Translations under genes and position numbers: made by a program
Source: Syncephalis fuscata
Taxonomy: Eukaryota; Zoopagomycota; Zoopagomycetes; Zoopagales; Piptocephalidaceae
Direction of reading: 5' to 3'
DNA: 64,000 bases
NCBI GenBank assembly: GCA_025786725.1
Contig: JAHLTZ010000060.1
Coordinates: 1-64,000, forward strand
Notes under the pieces: generated by a model
Databases searched by the model: none
What the model was told of the DNA's origin: nothing
The model's input: the letters and a program-made list of their open reading frames with translations, nothing else
Shown here: in pieces, positions 55,186-64,000 of the stretch
Numbering within the stretch: the first letter of the stretch is position 1
How the letters are laid out: each line of letters starts with the position of its first letter

Positions 55186-56629
55186 AAGAGAAATCGCACC
55201 GTTGACAGATCACAGATAAATAGGCGAACAGTGGCAAATTAGCCAACAGTAAAAGATAACAATGAGCAGTATAGAGGAATAAAAAGAAAAAGCAAGAATT
55301 TAAAGTGCTCAAATGTGCTGTTGTTAAAATACTCATCTATACAGATCTCTATTTATCCATCACATTGTGTCAATGACTCAATTCCGACTCTTTCCTATCA
55401 GCTAATAGTAATAGTGGAGGCTAGGCAATATTCTGCCACACATGGATGTTTATTTATGAAACAAGTAGTTGTGACAAGTATTATAGCATCATCATAACAT
55501 TATATTTTATAATTTTATCATTCATTAGTTGTGTTGAGTCATACTTTTAATATCATCTCCTAGACATCATTGTGTTTGCACCATAGAATATAGTGCTTAG
55601 ATAACCTATATTACATTATAATTGTAAATAAGATAAACTAATAAAATTCTGAGCATATTGTTCATATTAGATCGCATCTCTGGCAATGGCTATATTAAAA
55701 CATAATTAACATATTTTATACAATACAGGTACTTTAAATAGATAATAACAATTTTGCGTAAATGGCTTTTGATTTTACAATTACATTTACAGCCAATAAT
55801 ATAGAAATTATTTAAATTAATTGATTATGTATCATTTACTATTAACAGTATAAATTATAAATTGTTATTGTATTACCAAGCTATTAATTAATAATTAATA
55901 ATTTAGTTAGCCTTATTACTAATTCTGCTTATGTACATTATTGTAAATGTTAATACACTTATTAATTCATATATTATATTGACAAAACATATGAGCTACA
56001 GTTATATTATAGCTATGCATTATATCTATAGCATAATGAAACAGAGACTAGTTTATAAATGGACCGTTCGGCTAAGCGATAAATAGTCATAGTATTTATT
56101 TTGTTTTAGTCATCTATTTATTAATATGCATATTAATGCAACTGTTTTTATATTCCACGTGTATTCAATATACCAACTATAATCTTATACTCATTACTTA
56201 GCATAGTATTGAACATGGAATATTACCACTTAATAAACCAAAGTAATATTAACAAGCAGTGTTGCTATTCTTAGTACTACGACTGTACCACTTGGTATAT
56301 ACCACTTGTACGACAACTACCAAAGTTACCAGAAACTACTTATAGATAGATAAATACATTATAAATACTATAGAAACTGGTCGTGTATAAACAATAAAAA
56401 ACGCGAGGGTGAACAACTGCCGAAAAAAAAGACTGACCATCACACCGACACGACTTTTATTGCGCCACCACGATAACAACCACGACGATAAGTAAGCCGT
56501 CTTTTCTTCTTTTTCTTCTTTACCTGCTCGAGCAAACGACCAACCTGGCCTACTTGGTTATTGTGCTTTTGTTATTGCTGCTGCTGCTGTTATTGTTTCT
56601 ACCACTACCACCACGACGACTACCTCATC
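55186..56629. other. Intergenic region between GlnRS and CDK1 promoters
   Basis: AT-rich, divergent gene starts at both ends. The CT-rich and CTG-rich stretch just before 56630 is probably the CDK1 5' UTR. No gene or repeat recognised. Confidence 0.45.
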
Positions 56630-57991
56630 ATGTCGGACAATTATCAAAAGCTTGAAAAGATTGGTGAAGGCACTTATGGTGTCGTGTACAAAGCGAGAGA
56701 ACTTGCAACGGGCCGAGTGGTAGCTTTAAAGAAGATTCGGCTTGATTCCGAGGACGAAGGTGTGCCGTCGACTGCCATGCGTGAAATCTCGGTGCTTAAA
56801 GAATTAAAACACTCCAATATCGTGCAGTAAGTCATTCTGGATACGCGTTTTCGGCGCGACAATTACGCGCTTCCCTATTAACTTTCCATTAACTACTTAC
56901 AACACCTTACCTGTTTATTTAATCGCTAATTGTTCCTTACGTCTACGAACCACCAATGATATCAATACTATGGATAGGCTGCTCGATATCGTGCATAGTG
57001 ATTCTAAATTGTATTTAGTGTTTGAATTTTTAGATTTGGATTTTAAGAAATATATGGATTCGAGTGCACCCAATGGACTAACTACTGAACACATTCAGGT
57101 AGAAATAACTATATAGAGTAGACTCTACTTCAATGACCTATTGACCAACCATGCTCCTTTATTAGAGCTATCTCTATCAATTGGTTGATGGTATTCACTT
57201 TTGCCATGCACGCCGTATTATGCATCGCGATTTAAAGCCGCAAAACTTGCTTATCGATCGTAATGGCTTGCTTAAACTTGCTGACTTTGGTTTAGCCCGT
57301 GCCTTTGGCGTTCCACTGCGCGCCTACACTCACGAGGTATGGCACGAGCAATGCCGTGCTTTCAACTACATATTAATATACCAGCCTGTAGGTTGTAACA
57401 CTTTGGTATCGTGCTCCAGAGATTCTACTTGGATCAAGACATTATGCTCCACCAATGGATATGTGGAGTGTAGGCTGCATTTTTGCCGAAATGGTACAAC
57501 GCCATCCACTGTTTCCTGGTAATTATTTTTATTGACTAATTAAACAATAATTTCGATATTTACTAATAAGATTTAATGATCAACTATAATGGTTATACTA
57601 ATGATTATAGGTGATTCTGAAATTGATGAATTGTTCCGTATTTTCAGGTAAATGATTATTGATTTTATTAACTTTACTAATTACCAATTAACACGACGAA
57701 CAGAGTATTGGGCACACCAACTGAAGATGTATGGCCTGGTGTCAGCAGTCTTCCTGACTTCAAGTCTATCTTTCCTAAATGGACGGCACAGCCATTATCT
57801 GACTCGGTGCCTACACTGAATGCTGATGGTTTGGACCTGTTAGAAGTAAGTAGAGTAGTTGCGACTTTTTGTCTATATCTAATGACTATGATCAGAGTAT
57901 GCTCACCTACAATCCGGCCAAGCGTATCTCGGCCAAGCGAGCATTGCAACATCCATTCTTCAGCGATATGACCAAGTCTGTGACACATTAA
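56630..57991 (+). CDS. CDC2: CDK1/Cdc2 cell-cycle kinase with PSTAMRE helix
   Basis: Seven exons: 56630-56826, 56978-57098, 57166-57336, 57392-57518, 57611-57647, 57704-57845, 57896-57991; total 891 nt, 296 residues, all phases intact. [13 protein letters not shown] carries the inhibitory Thr/Tyr pair; [24 protein letters not shown] is the cyclin-binding helix, with Met50 where CDK1 normally has Ile. [45 protein letters not shown] (activation loop with its Thr), [24 protein letters not shown] and [17 protein letters not shown] follow. Length and motifs match Cdc28/Cdc2. Drives G1/S and G2/M with cyclins. The call is firm; CDK2-like naming would be the alternative. Confidence 0.95.
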
Positions 57992-58189
57992 GATTTAGAA
58001 GTCAAGGAATACCCACTGCACTGCTTTCTATATTCATATCCATAACCATTTATCAGTCTAGCAGCTAACGTAATGAATCGTCTTTATTATTGTTATAAAT
58101 GCTAGTTCAAGTAGTATAACTTTGATTGCTATCAATTCCTCAATAAACTGCATGTTTATTAACAACGAGTGTTATTGTGTTAAATGAGA

Positions 58190-59053
58190 TTATTTAGCCT
58201 TTTTCGCCTTTTGGTCTCGTTCCGCATAGATCTTGGCCGTAAAAGGTCTAATTACAGATTAGTAACATTAACAGATATCATGAATGATTTATACACTTAC
58301 TCTTCAAATCGCAATACGACATTATAGCCAATAAACACTTGAATGGTCAAAAGAACACCGGTCAACGAGCCATACCAAAGAGCAGTACCTAAGAATACCA
58401 ATGTAGAGCCATGATACATTGGATTGTCGGTAACATTGAATGGGAATCCCGTAACACGTTCATTCATTAGAATGCCGAAATAATCACCTATGCTATATTA
58501 TTAATAACTGTATATATATATATATATACAGCAAATTGCACTAGTTTTACTGTCTACATACCAAGATAGGTACCAGTAACACCTAATGAGTACATGGATG
58601 ACAAGACAAGTACATTACCGGCCAGTACAAGTACAGCGGCCAATACTTTAAATTCGCCATAGGCTAGCGGTGGATAGATGGGCTGATGTTCAAGGGCATT
58701 TTTGTATCTAATAAGTATATGTTGTTAATAGATACACAAACAAATAAACAATAAATGAAAAGTATTACGCGACTTACATGAAATCACGAATAATACCGAG
58801 TGAAAAGATAGAAACAGCAAGCAAATAGCAACCATAGAGTCGATTGCCACCAACTAGCTTTGTAATGGTCTTATGGCGATATTCTAATAACAGTCATATA
58901 TTGCAAATAAGTCATTATAAATACTATTAACATGCGATACATACCCGAACGGGCAGCTATTGTCCAAAAAATTGGATTGAACGCAATAGCAGCCGACGCC
59001 CAATAAAGAGACGTCTGGCTTAGGTCCACCCACTGATGTATAGTAGAAGCCAT
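58190..59053 (-). CDS. OPI3: Phospholipid methyltransferase (Opi3/PEMT type)
   Basis: Small four-pass ER membrane enzyme that methylates phosphatidylethanolamine derivatives to phosphatidylcholine using S-adenosylmethionine. From ATG 59053: IHQWVDLSQTSLYWASAAIAFNPIFWTIAAR, then YKNALEHQPIYPPLAYGEFKVLAAVLVLAGNVLVLSSMYSLGVTGTYLGDYFGIL, and the family signature MNERVTGFPFNVTDNPMYHGSTLVFLGTALWYGSLTG, then QVFIGYNVVLRFEEPFTAKIYAERDQKAKKAK-stop at 58190. The Lys-rich end is an ER-retention-like tail. Five short-intron exons. Starts 124 bp from the divergent SNAPC3 gene, so the two probably share a promoter. Confidence 0.94.
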
Positions 59054-59177
59054 GAGTCAGCAACAATAGCAATATACGAAAGGAACCTGAATAAAGGAAA
59101 AAAGAGACGAAGAAAGCGGAGGAAGCGTCGTTGTTACTGTTACGATCGTTGTTGTCGCAGTCGTCGTCAGCGTTGGT

Positions 59178-60976
59178 ATGCCACTTATTAAGTATTATTT
59201 CATTGGTACAGACACCAATGTTTCTACACGTTGGATGACGTGCTACACTGTTTATTTGTCACCCACATCTATCACATGTCAATTAATACTTATTAGATTC
59301 TGTGAGTATTCATTTTTTACCCCAACAGCGGTTACGCACTCTACGCAATTACCTTTTCGTCGTCACTTTCATAAACTACACGTCTCGGCGACACGTGTAA
59401 ACAGCAGTGGTATGACCGCCGAAGACAAAGCCGATAGATACCGGGTGCTTGACGAGCCAATTCGCTTGACGGCGCTGGCTGATCGGGTTCGAACAGCAGT
59501 GGAGGAATTTGATCAGCTGATTGGTGTCAACACACCCGATGAACAGAGCCAGCTACGTAAATGGATAAAGCGATGCAAGTAAGTAAAGGTGGCGCGTGTA
59601 TAATAGCTATAGAAGTGACATCTGTGCCATTGTTATAGAGTAAAAACAGCTGCCAATACTACAAAACAGCAATTCACCAATGCCGGCCTATTAGTATTAA
59701 TGCGGCAACACTATGAAACGGTACAAGGCTCGGATATATCTTATATGCCATCTGGTTCATCTTATTTAGACACAGCAACGGGTGAGCAGCTACCAATAGG
59801 CTAATAGACGCTGGTTACTAATACAATTTGTAGCACCAGTATCCAATTCACTTACTAGCCATTTCAATACTATTTTGGGCGAGATGTATCAATCACCACT
59901 TGATGTGTACAAGTAGGCTACAGTATTATATTTAATAGAAAAAATCAGATTCTAATTATCGCTTGAATAGACGGCATTGTCGTGTTCCAGTGCCAGTGCA
60001 TCGACGTCCTGATATTAATTATTTGAGTGAACGACCGGTAACTACATGATGGTATTTAATAACGAATGTCTAATGCAGTGTGATAGCAATTGAAGCAAAT
60101 ACCGATTTCTAAAATGGCCAATTCGAATGCATTTGTCACTATTATTACGGTTACGTTATTTAATCCAGAAAAGCAACATGCACGTAGTGAAGAAGTGGAA
60201 ATACTTTCGTCACAAACTGTCGCTGATTTACTTTCACATATTGGATGCCATACACCAGCCAGAACAGCCGAGTCAGAGCAGATACTGACAGGTGTGTGTT
60301 GTATCGGTGATAATGTTTATGTCGATGTTACCGATAAGCCATCGGTAGAATATGGCCAGTAGGTAGAATATGGCAATATTCATATATCAACTAATTGGTT
60401 ATATTAGACGTCTTTCCCGTTCGCTCAAAGAAGATCCCTATACATTTATAGTGCCTACAACAGCTGTGTTAGCTACTAAATTTGAGGATATTGATATTGT
60501 GCTGGGTCAACAGAATCTACTTAGTCATGGCGGACATTGTAGACATGCATTTATGTTTAAGAATGTTAGGTAACGTGTATTGAGTTGTTAAATGATTACA
60601 GCATATATATGCTAATTCTAATGGACATTGGTAGATGTGTACAATTAGCACAGGCTAAAGATAAAAGTTTATTTCCTCGAACAATCTTTCGTGGTAGAAT
60701 TAATCGTGTCAAATGCCATATGTGCACCATTTATCCGGCCGAGTAAGTAACCGATCAAATAACGTGTAATAGGCATACTTACATGATCGATTATACAGAC
60801 GAGTTATTCTTGATGATGTTCATTGTGGTGATACTCCAGTTATGCTGTGCATCTGTTGCTATTCTATGTTTCTTGAAGATGCTGATGGCAAATTACTGCG
60901 TGAAGTCAAAGAGGTTCCATACAACACAAAGCAAATGGAGTTTGACGAGGCATGCGATGAAGCTGGTGGTATGTAG
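59178..60976 (+). CDS. SNAPC3: SNAPC3 (SNAP50)-like snRNA-activating protein subunit
   Basis: Nuclear factor that binds the proximal element of snRNA promoters. Exons run from ATG 59178 (or ATG 59412, MTAEDKADRYRVLDEP, if the hydrophobic first part is not coding) to TAG 60974-60976. Family blocks: PVPVHRRPDINYLSERP.VIAIEAN, SSQTVADLLSHIGC, HAFMFKNVR, FPRTIFRGRINRVKCHMCTIYPAERVILDDVHCGDTPVMLCICCYSMFLEDADGKLL. The C-x2-C, H-C and C-x2-C residues form the family's zinc site. The region 60050-60120, around NTDF, does not splice in one frame and probably holds an indel. This subunit is better known in animals and plants. Confidence 0.88.
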
Positions 60977-61461
60977 ATGTAGGGCTGTAGTCATTTGTAC
61001 CATAAACATTTATATTATAAAGATACTTGCAGATACATTATTACATTAATACAAGTATGCTATGTGTCATTTAACATTAATATGCAATTTAATTTAATTT
61101 ATTAATTATTAATTACGATTAGTTGTGTTGAAGCTATGGTACATATATTACAATGAGTAAATGAATAAAGGTTGTTGAATTTTATAATAAATATAATATG
61201 TTTATCGTATGGCAGAATGATACATAATAAAATAAACATGTACTGTGAAGGTAATAGATGAATAAAATATATATGCGTACTGGATAATAAAATTATGATA
61301 TTAGATAGCATGATCATTAAATTGGATATGATAAATACGGACAAATAAAAAGTAGTCCACTATATTAATAGGTAATGAATACATAACAGTCAACGATAGA
61401 CCAATTTATTGTGTTGCTATTGCATATACATTAATATACTTAAGCTATCAAATATAATAGA
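60977..61461. repeat. Spacer with dispersed repeat R1, copy C (about 61105-61345)
   Basis: AGCTATGG...ATATTACAATGAGT, GCAGAATGATACATAATA and ATATATGCGTACTGGATAA align to R1 copy B at 38925-39075 in the same orientation. Lies between converging genes. Confidence 0.55.
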
Positions 61462-62568
61462 TTAAGCGGCAAGTTGCCATTGTAAATCTTTGAGTAGAAC
61501 AATCGATTCAAATGTTAGTCGTGTCATTGCTAGAGCATCTTGAACTGGGTTGGGACTTTTCTCGCTTGTAGCATGCTCTTGTGACAGTACTACATCGACT
61601 CGCTTTTCATTTCTAAGCTTTACTAAATGTAAAAGTAAGCCACGTCCTGCAGCCAATGCTACTGTTTCCGGTACATTTGGATAAATAGATTCAACGAGTT
61701 GCGTAACTGTCCAGCGAGGCTTTTGATCCTGCGTTGCTGTGTTTGGCGCCCAACCTTGCATCAGTTTTAAAATTTCTTCATCCCGTGCCATGCGGTGGTC
61801 GATATACGTATCAAGTAGTGTTTGCACGTTATCTTCGCCATCAACAATTGGACCATGGCCTGGATAAAGTCGTTTAGCGTGTAGGCCTTTAAGTCGTTCA
61901 AGCGATTCAAGATATACTGGTAAATCTTCAAATATGGTTGTTTTTTCACCTAGTACACAATCGCCAGTAAATATAGCCTCCTCTTCTTCTAGATAGAAAG
62001 CTAAATGATCGCGAGTATGGCCAGGTGTATGTAAGGCAATCAAGGTACAGTCATCTACGTGAAAGACATCGCCATTTGCTACTGGCTTTAAAGTATGGTC
62101 CTTTGTTCCTTGGACAGCTGGTATGTCGGGTCGACTAGATTTGGCAGGTTTGCCGTCGTATTCTTCATCTGCAAATTTATAGGCTGTTGAATTCAAGTTT
62201 TAAATTGCTTGCAAACATCGGCCAATCCGCCTACATGATCACGATGCCAATGAGTTAGCAGCACTTGATCTATTACTGGCTCGGATGCGTTTGCACTGCC
62301 ATTATTGTCGTTGTTTTGCTTCAGAGCTTGCACCAGCTGCGGCACGTATCCTTTAATACCTTCACCAGTATCAATCAATATACGTTTCGGGCCACTGCCG
62401 ACAAATATGTGTTTGTGCCTGATGTCCACAATGATTAGAACTTATCTAGGCTTTGGTTCTACTATAGTACAGACCTTGTAGCGTAAATGGTCCAGGATTA
62501 AGACCAAGAACGCGAATAACACGTCGTGAATGCACTTCAATATTGGCCAATGGTGTTAGTCCTGACAT
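61462..62568 (-). CDS. LACTB2: LACTB2-like metallo-beta-lactamase-fold hydrolase, two frame breaks
   Basis: From ATG 62568 (SGLTPLANIEVHSRRVIRVLGLNPGPFTLQG), a GTCTGT-type intron, then GSGPKRILIDTGEG, the zinc motif LTHWHRDHVGG (HxHxDH), HTPGHTRDHLAFYLEEEEAIFTGDCVLG, RLYPGHGP, and a C-terminal winged-helix-like region ending LQWQLAA-stop. This matches LACTB2, a single-stranded-RNA endonuclease of mitochondria in animals. The frame breaks at 62402 (one more C on the plus strand gives TNTYLVGSG) and at 62195-62196 (one more A gives KTLNSTAYKF). The internal splice and frames agree once these are allowed. Divergent from the NUDIX gene, 277 bp away. Confidence 0.92.
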
Positions 62569-62845
62569 TGCGTTATTATATGACAACAATCGATGGATAG
62601 ATAGATAGTAGAGGTAGTAGTAGTGCCAGTAGCTAAACAGTTGTGTCAACTATAGGCAAGTAAAAAAGGTCTGTGAGTCGGCTATCTTACTTGCCGCCAA
62701 TTCAATAAAGCTCTTGTATACTCTTTACTTCTTTTCGTCGCCTTTGTCATACCAACCAACTTCCACACACGGTATATATATACATATATACTCGATTGCT
62801 CACACGCGTGTACGCAACGATATTCTACTTTAGGACAGCTCAACC

Positions 62846-63513
62846 ATGGAATTGCCAACTGAAGCTCGGCACGGTCGCTCACTTCAAGTCTGGAATGAGG
62901 AGGGTGCCAGAGAAGTAAGCGCTGCTAGCATTTTTGCAAACTAATACTGCACAATGCTTACGTTGTCTTCTGCGTCTCTTGCATTGCAATCAGGTGTCGG
63001 TTTGCATACCAGTGAATAAAGAGACTGGCAAAGTGCTGCTTGTTTCTAGTCGGTCATCGCCAGACCAGTGGATTCTAGTAAGTGTGACGCCTCTTTACTG
63101 CAATGACGTCAGGAATAACCGCTGCAACACTAGCCCAAGGGAGGCTGGGAATCGGACGAGACTAAAGAACGATCTGCAGAACGGGAAGCCTGGGAGGAGG
63201 TAAGCTATAATGTCTATCGTCTAAGTAGTTGTTGAAAGCTATACTAACGTGCCAATGATCAACTATAGCCGGTGTGGTAGGCAGGATTGTTAAAGAAATT
63301 GGCACTTGGAGCACATTTCGTAAAAAGAAGCCATTGAAGGCAAAATCATGCTTTACAGTATTCGAGTTACAGGTAGACGAGTGCCATGATGTCTGGCCCG
63401 AACAGTCATTCCGTAAACGACAATGGTTCGACGTAGACGACGTAAAAGATGCAGTCAAGCATGCCTGGATGGTAGAAGCGGTCCAGCAATGCTCAGCTGG
63501 TAAAGCATCTTAA
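62846..63513 (+). CDS. DIPP-type NUDIX hydrolase (diphosphoinositol polyphosphate phosphohydrolase)
   Basis: Exons 62846-62914, 62994-63077, 63134-63199 and 63269-63513. About 154 residues. Start MELPTEARHGRSLQVWNEEGARE. VSVCIPVNKETGKVLLVSSRSSPDQWILPKGGWE leads into the NUDIX box GGWESDETKERSAEREAWEEAG (G-x5-E-x7-RE-x-x-EE-x-G), the Mg2+ site. The tail FRKRQWFDVDDVKDAVKHAWM fits DIPP/Aps1 enzymes, which cut inositol pyrophosphates and diadenosine polyphosphates. Exon 3 needs one more G before its GTAAGC donor (63199-63200) to give EE-A-G; a further sign of missing bases. No signal peptide; cytosolic. Confidence 0.93.
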
Positions 63514-64000
63514 TGTGTATACATTTTTGTTCGCTATGTTTGGCTGTAGTGTATCCAAACAGTTCAATAAACATTACTTATTATTTCATCGTATTAATTG
63601 ACTCACCATAGTTTATATGCAGTCATACTATCTCATTTCCATCATAATCAATTTGAGTCACACTTTAATATTTAATAAAGCAGATTATTAAGCTTATAGA
63701 CATGTGTGCCAATATTTTACTTTTAATTGATTTTAGCTTGTCAGATTTACACATTTGAAACTTCTATAGTAAAATACTGATTCAAGCTATTGTTGAATGC
63801 TAAATTATTAAAATACTAGTAATTATATAATCTTTATTGATTTAGTGTTTATTGTCTGACTAAGCTACATTGTCTGATTTTCCTTCTTTCTTTAATTGCT
63901 TGGTTAATGTTAAAATATAACATTCTGATACTGTACAATATTATATATTTTTATAAACAATTTGAATTTTAAATACTGCATCTAATAGCATTCGCGTAAT
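63514..64000. other. Terminal AT-rich flank
   Basis: 3' flank of the NUDIX gene to the window end; nothing else recognised. Confidence 0.5.

Noticed and set aside
59487-59500. GGGTTCGAAC as a tRNA T-arm
   Set aside because: Inside the SNAPC3 coding exon; no matching acceptor, D or anticodon arm.

Overview
Eukaryotic nuclear DNA, AT-rich, with short introns (mostly 40-80 nt, donor GTAAGT/GTATGT, branch motif CTAAY, acceptor usually TAG). Gene content (heme-thiolate peroxygenase, Opi3-type phospholipid methyltransferase, HOPS subunit VPS41, glutaminyl-tRNA synthetase, CDK1, CDK11, SNAPC3, DIPP-type NUDIX, PPR protein, Ty3/gypsy retrotransposon) fits a fungus, probably an early-diverging non-Dikarya lineage. 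That placement is inference; no rRNA or other decisive marker is present.

Layout. 1-1.6 kb: 3' part of a CHK2/Cds1-like kinase (+). 2.6-3.6 kb: secreted heme-thiolate peroxidase (-). 4.6-6.5 kb: three-repeat MYB protein and C2H2 zinc-finger protein (-), possibly one fused gene. 8.36-13.86 kb: intact Ty3/gypsy element with identical 193-bp LTRs and a 5-bp target duplication. 14.9-16.0 kb: low-complexity basic/acidic protein (+). 16-22 kb: gene-poor, with dispersed repeats, a possible small secreted peptide, and the most unusual locus of the window, a secreted-peptide gene on the minus strand at 19443-20417. 22.1-28.5 kb: CDK11, a secreted two-module protein, a disordered protein and a stand-alone hybrid-binding-domain protein. 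29-32.8 kb: tandem pair of 7TM proteins. 35.3-42.0 kb: PPR protein and a second CHK2-like kinase. 44.8-47.1 kb: small secreted ORF and a multi-pass membrane protein with a large ectodomain. 47.9-55.2 kb: VPS41 and GlnRS. 56.6-63.5 kb: CDK1, OPI3-type methyltransferase, SNAPC3, LACTB2-like hydrolase and DIPP NUDIX, with two divergent gene pairs.

Headline. At 19443-20417 (-) a signal-peptide exon ending before a dibasic site is followed by nine exons of exactly 3 nt, each separated by a copy of the same ~78-nt intron, and then a terminal exon. Splicing in phase 1 gives ...LVR + RSCKYWWDCV-stop: a Kex2-like RR site and a two-cysteine, nine-residue C-terminal peptide. The introns are near-identical tandem copies with invariant splice sites, but all nine triplets differ, so one repeat unit encodes one residue of a peptide that looks diversified. 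I know of no described system of this design.

Caveat. At least a dozen conserved genes' reading frames need one extra base, mostly in short homopolymers, so the assembly probably carries systematic 1-nt deletions. Frames marked 'broken' should be read in that light.
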